Of a stretch of DNA of 64,000 nt, positions 24,518 to 35,700 are shown one piece after another; the first letter of the stretch is position 1, and every line of letters begins with the position of its first letter. The position numbers and the translations under genes are program-made. The DNA comes from Aselliscus stoliczkanus (taxonomy: Eukaryota > Chordata > Mammalia > Chiroptera > Hipposideridae), in the NCBI GenBank assembly GCA_033961575.1, contig CM066731.1, positions 85,953,501 to 86,017,500 on the forward strand, written 5' to 3'. The notes under the pieces are model-generated. The model was not told where the DNA came from. It ran no database searches and was given only the letters and a program-made list of their open reading frames with translations.

Positions 24518-24600
24518 AGATAGACAGATAGATAGACAGATAGATAAATAGATAGATAGATGATAGATAGATAGGTAGATAGATAGATAGATAGATAGAA
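24518..24600. repeat. (GATA)n microsatellite, imperfect
   Basis: GATA units with GACA and TGATA interruptions, about 215 bp from the DPP10 exon at 24815. Confidence 0.95.
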
Positions 24601-24814
24601 CAATCAAATATAGGATCATATAAGTAGATGTAAATCACAACCAGTCAAAATATGAACACATGCAAAGATATGAAAGCATGAAAGCAATTTTGAGAGGAAA
24701 TGAGGAAAAGAAATAGTGCTACAAGCAGCGTCTTGGGATGAACAGATTTTTCTTAGAGATATCATCTAAAATAATGCATTTGTGTTCTTTTGAAACTAAA
24801 TCTAATCAACTCAC

Positions 24815-24935
24815 CTTCATATAACCAGTCAGCAATCCCGTTAAAAATAATTCCTTCTTTTCCAGAAGATGTCAGTCTCAATGAACTGCTTTTTATATCA
24901 GGTTGATAGTAGATATTATTTTCAAAAATATAAAT
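24815..24935 (-). CDS. DPP10: DPP10 internal coding exon (121 bp)
   Basis: The minus-strand exon gives 40 complete codons plus one base. It begins IYIFENNIYYQPDIKSSSLR, continues LTSSGKEGIIFNGIADWLYE, and ends with a G that is the first base of a split Glu codon. The acceptor is gatccag and the donor gtgagttg. It corresponds to about residues 193-232 of human DPP10. The DWLYE end aligns with DWVYE of DPP4, which leads into the glutamates that hold the substrate N-terminus in the active peptidase. The residue after KE is Gly where I recall a second Glu in human. Adjacent GATA microsatellite and SINE DNA are clearly intronic. Confidence 0.95.
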
Positions 24936-25180
24936 CTGGATCAGGAAACATGTAAAACAAACAAACCAAAAACCCAACATATTAGAAAGCCTTTTTAAAA
25001 ACTGTCCTACTATAGAATAATAGTTGAAGAGCTAAATATTTTATTATTTCCTACTTTCAATTTGTTTTTATTTAATGTATATATTTGTATTGCTTTGAAT
25101 TATTAATGGCTGTTTCTTTCCCTATCATATCAATATCAAATTATCATTTAGAAATTACATGATACTCGGTATTGAAACTT

Positions 25181-25584
25181 CTTTTTTTTTTAAAGATTTT
25201 TTTATTGGGGAATTGGGGAAGGGGAACAGACAAGTTGCTGTCTTTTTGTTTGTCAGTCTAGTTGTGGAGGGCGTTGCTTCACTGGCCCGTGTTGCTATCG
25301 TCATTCCATTCTTCCCAGATCAGTCGCCGGCCTCTGGATGGTCTCTCACCATGGCTCTCGGCAGCTCACGCTGGCTGCCGGCCACTCAGTGCAGCCTATG
25401 GCAGCCCACTGCAGCAGGGGCTGCAGCCTATACTGTTGCAGGGGCTAGCACAGCCCAGCTCTAGGTGGAGCTGTTGTTAGCTGTAAGAGGGCAGTGTCAC
25501 TGGCCCTCCTCATATGTGGGATCTGAATCAGGGTTGCTGGCATCCCATAACCAGCTCTTAACCAATGCACCACTTGGCCGGCCC
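25181..25584 (-). mobile_element. Long composite tRNA-derived SINE
   Basis: Reverse copy with a 5' poly-T, the ttggggaattggggaagggg tail, CAGC/GCTG body, reversed gagggccagtgacactgccc and reversed head ending cacttggccggccc. An 11-bp duplication tattgaaactt flanks it at 25170-25180 and 25585-25595. Confidence 0.92.
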
Positions 25585-25599
25585 TATTGAAACTTTTAA

Positions 25600-26510
25600 A
25601 TCCATATTTCAACAACTTCTCATCTACTTAATAATCTCTTTCTCTTACCTCAAAATTGGTTTGGCTTTAAGATAACATTTTGCATACTTAAGAGGCTGAT
25701 AACTGTACTAGATACCATTTTAGTAACAGCCAACTGACTGATTAGAAGCTTCAATTTGGAGTCTTTACTTTTACAAAAATGCATTCAGTGATCAAATAAA
25801 TAATCTTTATAGAATCTCTGATTCTATCTAGTTCAACTCACAAATCCACTGATAAAAAGAAAGGGTGGCAAAATTCCTTTGAATTAATAAGTGGAAACCG
25901 TCTTATGTCCCCCAATCTTTTCTGGTAATTTTTTTTTAAATAGTGTAGCTGCAATAATAATCTGTGCTTGAAGGTTCAAGAAAGGAATTTTAATTTGAAC
26001 ACATTACAGGGCCTTTCGAAAATATATCAACAACAACAGACCCAACAACAGTAGAAATTAAACAGCGTCTGTCCACACAAAAGGTTTTCTTTAATAGAGA
26101 TAAATCAGAATAAAATAATTAACTATGTTTCATTCACATGTTGGGGGAAATAAAACATTGTCCACTGCAAGCCAAATTGCTAATTGGATGGAACATTCTG
26201 CCGAGAATGTGAAAGACAGCCTAGTGCCCATGTGTTGCAGCTTGTGACAGGATCATTACCCAACAGCAAACACAGCAAACATAAGAACTCCCAAAATAGC
26301 TATCTGATTAATTATGAAGTCCAAGATTTAAAGTCTTGGTGTGCACAGTGACGAAGACAATGTTAATGTCCAGAAAATGTCAGTGATATTCTCTTTTGAT
26401 TCTCACTGTTTGGCAAGCATTTAACAGTTAGGGTATTTAATCATTCCACCACTACCTGGAATTTATATTACAAGTGAGAATGCCAATATTAGAAGAAGAA
26501 TTTGGCAGGG
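25600..26510. other. Intronic DNA, nothing assigned
   Basis: Unique-looking AT-rich sequence; 26080-26350 is comparatively complex and free of recognised repeats. Confidence 0.45.
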
Positions 26511-26511
26511 A

Positions 26512-26630
26512 TGAAGAAGGAATGAAGAAGGAAGGAAGAAGGAAAGAAGGAAGGAAGGAAGGAAGGAAGGAAGAAAGGAAGGAAGGAAGGAAGGAAGGAA
26601 GGAAGGAAGGAAGGAAGGAAGGAAGGAAGA
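26512..26630. repeat. (GGAA)n microsatellite
   Basis: Long purine-only GGAA/GAAG tract with a few interruptions in its 5' part. Confidence 0.97.
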
Positions 26631-26669
26631 TATATAATCAGGCAGCCTAAATTTAAAATCTCAGTGACT

Positions 26670-26810
26670 TTGATAATTTTCTTAAGCTTTCTAAATCTCA
26701 GTCCTCTTTTTTAAATGTGGATGTCTCACTTCTACCTTAGCTATCTGTTGTGAAGAATAAATGAGATGATGGATATAGAGCACATAACATATGTGGCTAA
26801 CAGGGCTAAC
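26670..26810 (+). mobile_element. MIR fragment
   Basis: The text taagctttctaaatctcagt, then ttgtgaagaataaatgagat, follows the MIR order. Confidence 0.55.
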
Positions 26811-29734
26811 CTCACACAGGATAATTTGGCTCAAAATCCTAAGCATTTTGGAGGTTACAAACTATAAATCAAAACAAATCCTCTATAGCTTCAGCTGCTG
26901 TATATCCCAACTATTGACTAGTACTACATATTATGCTGGTTAGATATGCATTAGGAGTAACAGTAGAATAGTAATAGCAGAAATGATAGGAGGAGAAAAG
27001 GTAACAATAAATGATATTTACTGTTTTCATTTCCTTTAGGAAGTTTTCAAGTGATAAAAGAAAATAAGCTTATTATTGAAAGCATGTGAGTCACACCTAG
27101 AGAAAAGTTTAAGAACTGTATCTCAGGTGTCTTAACACTGGATGGAAGTTGGTAAATTGGTTTTAGTGACTTTCACAATCCCTCCCAACTGAGAAAAATA
27201 TACTAACTTTATTATAGCCATCTAAAGCTTAGGTTTTACATCTTTTGTATACTACCATTTTGCCTTTCACAAATGATATATGAAATAGGCACACACAGAC
27301 TTCCTTACTTGGAGGGAATCCCTTTTTTGTATATGAACCTTCTGATTATGACGTATAAATCATGACAGTTTAGATCATCCACACCCAGGCTACTTAAGCA
27401 CATGTGGCTATTATTAGGAGTAAGAATGAGTTAACCTAAAGTAATATTGTTCTAAATCCTCAGCTTTCTGAAAGGAACAGTCAATATACTTAATAAAACC
27501 TCCACGATTTCAGCAGATGTATAAATTATCCAAAATCATTGACCAGTAATTACGTTTATATTTGAAGAACAGATTAGATGATATTCAGAATCCATATGAA
27601 GCTGACATCTGCTTCAATGTAAAAGAACAAGCAATATGGAATCAGAATATTAATGCTGTTCACAGAAAGCTGCAATACAAAGAATGTCCACAAGATTATT
27701 TTTTTGTGGATGAAAAATTAGTGGCTGCCTTCAATGTACACATCTAATCTCCTAACATTTTGCATTTAATAAGGTTTTTCATGAATTATATAGTTTCAAA
27801 TAACAATCACAAACTCTAACCACTCCCTTAGCAAAAAATATGAGAGGTGCAAATATTCTCAGGTACTATCTGGGCACTCAAATAAAATTAAACGGAATCC
27901 AAATGGCAATCATCAAAGGCTGAAGCTAGTTTTCAACCACATTGAAAATATGACAAACACTAATGCCATTTATCCAAATGTTCCTGATTAAACTGTCATA
28001 ATATTTTTGATGCCATTAATCAAGTCCTTCAATGAGCCACCAAAACAGTATAACAAATAGAAATAGATCACTATTTGACCATTGAACTCTTCACTCAATA
28101 GAGCAAGCAAACTACCCAGTTTTTCAAAACTAATATTTTCAATACACTTAAAAAACAATTCAAAATTGGGAAAGTTATCACTCAGGGAACAGGAAGACAA
28201 CTGAAGAACTATGTACTGAATCATGATAAGTTGAGAAATATGTAACAAATATTCCAAGGAATTATCCTAATAAGTGTATTAGTAATATTACTAATTACCA
28301 AGTGATTGGACAAAATACGTGTCATTGCCGGGCAGGAGTGTTTCAGAGCTAATTTTCAACTTTCTGCCTTCTCTTACACCTGCCATAACCTTCAGCAATG
28401 CTTCAGATGGTTGATACCCCAGGTGGGTGAATAGGCATGGAGCAAACCCTCTCCCCACCGCCAGCCAACTTGTGATGGACATATAGCAAGAAATGAACAC
28501 TTGATGTTAAAAGTCATTAAGATTTGGGGGTTGAGAGTAATCACAATGTAAATTAGCCTAGTGTGGTTGATTCAACCAGATGATATCTGATACAAACATA
28601 GTAAGCAGACTCTTCCAAACTTTTAACCAGCTTAAAAGTAAAAAAACAACAACACCAAATTAAAACAAATAGAATTGTATATTTGATCTATTTTAGCTGC
28701 AATAGTACTGAAGAGCTATTCCACCTTCACTGCTTTAAGTGCTTTTCATGATAATTTTACATAAGAAAACTGTGAGTTACTTAAAAATCCTCATGCATTG
28801 TAATGATTTAAAAGGATTTGTAAATTACATAGAGTCAAGTTGCACTGCTTTGTGCTGAGGCTTGCTTTCAGGGGGTGGGGAAAAAATTTGTAATTAATAG
28901 ACAACCTCATTGGCAGAGATGTGGTGAAAGGGGTCCTTTCCTATGTTGATTGTGGAAATATGAAGTGATATGCTTATATGGGAAAGAATTACAGCGATTG
29001 AAAACATAACGTATTCCACCTCATCGGCAATCCTGAACTTGGGACCTTGTCTTATAGGGAAAAAAAAAAAAATTCATCTAATTGATTTCAGCAGTGTTTA
29101 GATGGCTGAAAAGAAGAGTTGTAGTGAAAACCCATCAAAATGAATGCCTGGATGGATTCTGACTCAACCACATTATGTCATAACATTCAGATTTTGAGGA
29201 GAATAAATAGTATTGCATGAGTTCAACATGAACCCATTTTTGTGCACCAGACAATGACAGTACTAATACAAATTTGCAGTAGCAGGAATCTCACCAACAA
29301 ATATGCATCGGATATCGGATATTGTCTGTTGGTACTCAGGCCCATGCAAGCCCTGCATAGCTTTTCATTACTGTGGGTCCTTAGAAGCCTGAAATTTCCA
29401 TTTCCAAGATTCCCTTGCAAACTCATCTTCTCAGCTGCTTTTCTAGATGGGTTCTAGTTACTTTATGCAAAAGGCGAGTTGTTATTTAGGACTTGAAAGA
29501 CATTTGCCTCTGGCAGTGGCTCTAGCATGACAACTTCAGCAATAGTGGCTCAGGGGTAGTTTATAAATATATATAAAAACAGGAGGAAACTACAGTTTTA
29601 TATATATACATTTCAGGGGTAATAAAAATGATAATAGTGATTAGTCTGGCATGTGGGCTACATAAACAGTTGGTGTTTCATTTTATTTTTAAATTTGAAA
29701 CTGATGATAATAAAAGTGTTTTCTTAACTTAGAA
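26811..29734. other. Intronic DNA, nothing assigned
   Basis: About 2.9 kb with no repeat family I can name. A 61-codon frame at 27562-27747 has no similarity I recognise and no splice context. Confidence 0.45.
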
Positions 29735-29956
29735 CAGGGTTTTTCAACCTTGCCACGACTGACATTTAGCATGGGTATTTCACCGTTGTGGAGGATTGCT
29801 CTGCCATCGTAGGATGCTTAGTAGCATCTCTCCCTTCTACATATGTGATATCATAGCAGCCCCTTCCCTCAGTGTGACAACCAAAACTGATTCCAGACAT
29901 CAGCCCCTAATAACCCCTGGGGGGAGGGCAAAGTTACCCCCAGTTGAGAATTACTG
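29735..29956 (-). mobile_element. MER5A-like hAT element
   Basis: Begins cagggtttttcaaccttgcc and ends gttgagaattactg, with the taggatgcttagtagcatct and cccctggggggagggcaaag blocks of MER5A read in reverse. Confidence 0.8.
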
Positions 29957-29984
29957 ATTTTGAAGTAAATAAGTTGTTTTGCTT

Positions 29985-30240
29985 TTTTTTTTACTTTTTT
30001 AAAATTTAAGTGTTGTTGGTATACAATATTAGTTATATTACTTTCAGGTGTAAGATATAGTGATTCAACATTTTCATACCTCACAATGTGATCACCCCGC
30101 TCATTCTAGTAATCTTCTGTCACAATGAAAATTTATTGCAGTATTATTGACTATATTCCCCTTCACCTTTTTTTACCCATCCCTCCACACCCTCCCCTCT
30201 GATTTTTCACATGTGTATGCTCCATAAATGAAATCATTTT
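29985..30240 (-). mobile_element. L1 3' end fragment
   Basis: Reverse of an L1 3' untranslated end: a poly-T region, ttggtatacaatattagtta, the tttcaggtgtaagatatagt block and the reverse of the cccatttatggag stretch. Confidence 0.75.
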
Positions 30241-31794
30241 AATTCCCCAAACCTTTAAAAGCCAGTTTGAAGTTTGTTGTTAAAAGTACTCTGCGAAGTA
30301 TGCCTGGGGTTATGAAGATTTTTAATGTGTGTCCCTGTCTTCAGTAGATTATAGTTTTATGTGAGAGATACGTAGGTAAACTTCTAAAACCCAGTGTGGG
30401 TTGTGTAACACATATTACGGCACATAGTCATAAGTAGCAGGGGTCTGTGTGGGGGAATTTATTCATGCAGATTTTTAAGAGATATTGAATCTAAGTTGTG
30501 CCATAAAGGACAAGGAGTGACACCATGAGATTAGGAAGCTACAGAGGAAAAAATGCCAGGCTGAGGGAACAGAATAAGCTAAAGCAAAAGCTGAACAACT
30601 ATAGAAATATTAGGAGAACTGTTCTTTATGATTCATATAAATGTCAATATATCTATAGCTACTGTAAAAGTTAACATGGTGCCAAACAATAGAGCAGCTT
30701 GAATGTTAGTCCAAATAGTTTGAACCCCTTTTTTTCAGTAATTGTCAGCTTAAATTTACGAGCAGACGCATGATTAGGAAAATATTTAGGAAAAAAATTG
30801 GTGGCAATAAAATAATGGAAGGTGGAAATGGGAGACTGCTGGCAGAAGAATAACTCAAATATTTTGCTTAAGAGGGACACTAATTGTCAATATGGAGGTA
30901 TTATTCTAACATATGACTTTCTGATTATGTCTAAAATGTCTGTAAAATCTAATGCCAATGTTTTAGTATCTCTCACTTGGATCCTTTTAAGTTTTAACTC
31001 TCCAGAATCAATCATTGCAGTTTTTAATACTAGTTTCATACCTTTCAAATCATATGCAGTTCTTACCTTTTGCCCTACCCTAATAGAATTTGAACATTCA
31101 GACAACCATATCCTTGGCTCCTTTTGGCTGCTAACCCATCAGCCATAATACAACCTCCTCATCCTCTCTGATCCAACATTGGCTTCAAAACTTGTGTGGA
31201 ACTTTTCACTTTTTGCTCTATCAAGAACAGATTTCAGTTTTCCATCATGCTATTTTATTAACTTCTTTAAAGAATTTATATTAGATAAACTAAATATGTA
31301 TTATTAAAATAAATTTAATGTGAAATTATTTCAGAAATGAATGAAACAAAGGAATATTTTCAGTGATTTAGAGTTATTATTAGGGATAGATATCATTTTT
31401 TCAATAAATGAGCAAGTTTTATCATATGAACAATATTTAAAACTGTAATTATGCATATAATTGCTTTTTATCAAGAGAAAGAGTATAAAAACAAGCCGTT
31501 TTGAACTCTATCATACATATAAGATGTTGCAATGCATTTAAAAATTTTTTAATAAATAAGTAATTTAAGCCATATCCTACTAATAGATCTAGTTCCATTG
31601 AAGTAAAATTTTCCTTTTTAAGCAACATGTTAAATTTCCATCTAGAAAACATTTTGAACAATTCTTTATAATCTTTACATATAAACTTATAAATAAGAAG
31701 TTTTGATTAATATAATTTAGATTTTTTTATGGTAACATGAACAAAATAAATAGACAAAAATAAATCGGAGTATTTTCATTTCACAATTAATTAC
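30241..31794. other. Intronic DNA; possible old CR1/L3-type segment
   Basis: 30330-30600 has a ggctgagggaacagaataagc phrase typical of old LINE 3' regions, but I cannot assign it. The rest is AT-rich and unassigned. Confidence 0.35.
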
Positions 31795-31974
31795 AATGGC
31801 TAAAATGAAAATGAGGGCCAGTAATAAGTGCTGTCAAAGATATACAGCAACTGGAATTTTGATGTGCTTCTGGTGGCAGAGTAAATGGGTACAATTACTT
31901 TGTTAATCTCTGTAACAGTTTTTACCAAAGCAGAACATATGTATAACTTTATGACAGCAACTCCACCTATGGTA
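31795..31974 (+). mobile_element. Old L1 (L1M) 3' region, left part
   Basis: The text agcaactggaattttgatgt, ggtggcagagtaaatgggta and ctccacctatggta follows the L1M 3' region. It stops at the TA where the Tigger element is inserted and resumes at 32413. Confidence 0.75.
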
Positions 31975-32111
31975 CAGATGTCCCTTGACTTACAATGGGG
32001 TTACATCCAGATAAATCCCATAAATTGAAAATATAATAAATTGAAATGCATTTAATACACCTAATCTACCAAACATCTTTGCTTAGCCTAGCCTACCTTA
32101 AATGTCCTCAG

Positions 32112-32156
<45 letters not shown>

Positions 32157-32412
32157 CAAAAAAACAAGAAAAACAAAAAAAAAATCTACTAGCAACACAG
32201 TACATAGGGAATTATCACTTATTAACCCTTATGATCACATGGCTGACTGGAAACTGTCTTGCTGCTGCCCAGCATCATGAGAGAGTATCGCACAGCATCA
32301 CTAGACCAGGAAAAGAGCAAAATTCTCAATTCGGAGTACAGTTTTCACTGAATGAGGATAACTTTTATAATTTGAAAAATTATAAATTGAACCATCATAA
32401 ATCAGGACTCTG
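31975..32412 (+). mobile_element. Non-autonomous TcMar-Tigger element
   Basis: Starts cagatgtcccttgacttaca and ends with the inverted equivalent ataaatcaggactctg, bounded by TA on both sides (31973-31974 and 32413-32414). It contains the cttagcctagcctaccttaaa block typical of this Tigger group. A CA microsatellite has expanded inside it. Confidence 0.85.
32112..32155. repeat. (CA)n microsatellite
   Basis: About 22 CA units inside the Tigger element, after tcagaa where the family normally has a short acac-type stretch. Confidence 0.97.
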
Positions 32413-32790
32413 TATAAACCTAACACAAATGTGTATGCATACATGTCTAAATATCCATGTAGATATCCATATCTGTATATACCTAACACAGATGTATATG
32501 AATAGACAGAGATAGAAATATCTCAAGGGACATACACAAGAATGCTTATAGCAGTGCTATTTATAATAGCCATTTATACTAGCAGTGCAATTTATAATAT
32601 ATATAACTAGATGTTACAAATCAGGATGATTACCTTTGGAAGGCAGTAATGACTGGTAACGGGCAGAACAGGGGTCTTTTGGGATATGAGCAATGTTTCT
32701 ACTCTGGGAGCTGTGCAGATGAGAGTGATCACACAGATCAGCTCCCCATATTTGGGGTGTGCATGTTAAATTTACAGGAAAATAATGCTA
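32413..32790 (+). mobile_element. Old L1 (L1M) 3' region, right part
   Basis: Continues the L1 interrupted at 31974: taaacctaacacaaatgtgt, then acacaagaatgcttatagca, agcagtgctatttataatag, and a terminal part with aatgactggtaacgggcaga. Confidence 0.7.
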
Positions 32791-35700
32791 TGCAGAGTTT
32801 TTATTAGTAATCATAATTCATTTAAAAATTACCATAAAGATTATCAATATATTACTGAAAGCTGCAGTGCATCATTCAACTTTATAAAAATTCTGGTTCC
32901 TTAATTTGCCAGTATGTAATAAATTCTGAGTGTCCATTTATATAATGCAAAGTAAAGCTATGAGCACAAGTTAAATAGTTTGATTACCTCTGACATTTTG
33001 ACTTTAAATAAATCTCTCTGTGGATACTGCTTTCATTTCTCTGCAGGACCGTCACTGGGATATAGAACAACTCACTCAAATCATTCATGTCACCTTTGCA
33101 CCAGCATCTGACACTCTGGAAATAGGATCTCTATCAGAGAACCCTCATCCTTTGACATTTGCAATTATTCATATCAGGAGGTCCTTTCAAAGAGTTCTTA
33201 TTTCTTAAAACTTTACAGAACATTATGCATTTTCAAAGAAGTGAAATATATCCCTTTGTCATAAATTCATCCTTTTGACTTAAAGTAAGTCACTTCCCAG
33301 TTCCAAAGACTTTTATCTATATTTTATTTAAAGAGAAAAATGGATTCCCGATAAAAGTTAGCAAACAGATAACTCAAGACCAACTCCAATTAATAAAATG
33401 CAACAGCAGACTATTGTTTGGCTACATCAAAACACAAAACTCTTTTAGAGTAAGAGGAGATCTTGTGATAAATACATAATTTTGATAATTAAAAAAATAA
33501 TAAAAATATGTATGAGCTCCAAGTGAAAAACTGGGACCCATGGAACACTGTTATCAACATTATTTTAGTATTAAAAAATATCCCTAAGTACTCATTTATA
33601 TGTGTCAAAGTGCTAGAGGATGGAATTATTTAGCCATTGTATATCCATTTCCTCTTCTACTCCACTTTCTTTTCTTTCACCATCCCATTTTCTTACCTTA
33701 TTTCTCTTCTTCTGGTCCTCCATGATAAACCAAATATGTATCTGTCACTGTTTATATACTAGGCATTGTACTAAGCCTTGGGTATATAAAGACAAGGCCT
33801 TACAATCTAGTGAGATTTCGAGATAAGCATACAAATCAATGTAGATATGACAGGTAAAGAAAAATAAAACCAATGTATGAGAACATTAATTTAGGGGTAA
33901 ATAGTATGTCTAGTATGTTTTATAGCAGTAGAACTTGAAATAGAAAATAAAAATAAAAGCATACGTGTAGAAAAATGGGATTTCCATCAGAGATCCATTG
34001 TATCTAATCCTGGCAGTGCTCTTTAGAAGACTGGGCAATTGTTACTTTATCTCTCTGATACTTAGTGTCCTCATTTATAAAGTGGTATTGTTAACACTTT
34101 TCATGGTGGTCTACAAGATTACAGAAACCAAAATCTGATCATGGATGTTGGTCTATGTACCTGTGCATAGATGCTCAATATTTAAAAAATTAATTCAAGC
34201 CAGTAAGTAATTGGCCATAAAAGATATTACCATAATTTGAGGCAAATAAAACATTCTTATCACATTATCCTAAAAAGTTTAAGCATTTGAAGATGGTAGG
34301 CTAGTGACTTTACTCCCTGTTTCTCTATATCAGTAACATAGTGTACATATTTCCTCTTATTGGACCATTCGGATGACTTCCCTTCTTATTTTGGAATATT
34401 CTTACATTATATAAGTACTAGAGGGAAGTAGAGCCTACTCTCCAATCGTAAGACAAAAAGCCAGATAAAACATCCCTAGGTCATGAGCCCACTTATGACT
34501 CTGAATTTTGAAGGAATAAAGTTGCAGTGAGAAGTTATTCACAAGAGCAATAGCAAATCCTCAAGGGTCCAGCAGAGGCGGAGGTGAAATGCCCATTGAA
34601 GTAGCTGACAGTTGCAGTATCTTAATCAAGTTTTCCTGAATACATTCCTATGTCCAACAATGGATCCTCATGGCTCCTGCTCAGTTTCCAGTCCTGGAAT
34701 TCCAACCTTCTCATTGATTCTGAGAACTTTCAGAAATCTTGTTAATGAATTCATTTTCTCCTGAAATGAACCAAAGTCAATTCTGCTTACTTCCAGGAAT
34801 CCTAACTGCTAGTTGGCACCCGACAGTTAGTTTAACCTTCAAACCCTCATAGTGAAGAAAGTCCTTCACTGTTATTTATGTTGGGAACAAGCTGAACTAA
34901 CCCTTCTTTTTCCCATCTAGCGGTCTTTCATCTCATCCATCCAAAGATTAGCAAAAAGCATGCTCATGATGCATATGTGCTTTAGCTTCTGATGTTAAAA
35001 CAATCTTTTTTAATATTTGCATTATAACACATTTTATTTCAAATGGGAAAAATGCTTAAAAGAGAGTCCATGAAGGAGGTTTGAGGGAGACTGGAAAGAA
35101 TTATCATATGCTTATCGGTAAGTCTGTGCCTAATGCTTTCCAGTTTACAGGCATGCTGATAGAAAACAAATTGAAAAATGCAGAAGGTAGAACCAGCCTT
35201 GGCTATCTCCCATGTACAATTTCCCCACAGCTCCAGACTCTTTATTCCACTTAATGCAATTTCCAGGCATCCTTGGTCACAAATGAAGAAATATAGGTGT
35301 TTTTTTCTGTTTGGTTGCTTTTTTGTTTTTTGTTTTGGCAATACAGAAACATCCAAAAACTTTCTACTATACCCTCCAAAAATACTGGATGTCAGTAAAA
35401 TAACCATAGAAAATGGACTTAGTAATGAAACATCTATGTCTAGAATTAATTTGTTTACATTCTTATGAGCTTAAATTTAACTGAGTCTTTGATGAACTGA
35501 GGGTAAGAGTCATTTAAATTCAAGCATAACTTGAAATCTAGAATAAAAAGCATTTGAAATATGTCCCTGTTTTGCCCCGCCCTGTGAGGGGCAAATTGAA
35601 ATGGCTATCTCTCCTGCTTCAATAAACTCTGCTGCAATGAGGCATAATTAAACTCTACCTGTGATGTCTATGTAACTGCAACCCAATATGTCCAAATAAC

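Larger units (their letters stand above)
13932..24814 (-). other. DPP10: DPP10 intron, about 10.9 kb
   Basis: Phase 1 intron that splits a Glu codon (G|AG). It holds a deleted mariner, an ERVL-like remnant with two SINEs, MIR and L2 fragments, a 5'-truncated SINE and a GATA microsatellite. Confidence 0.88.
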
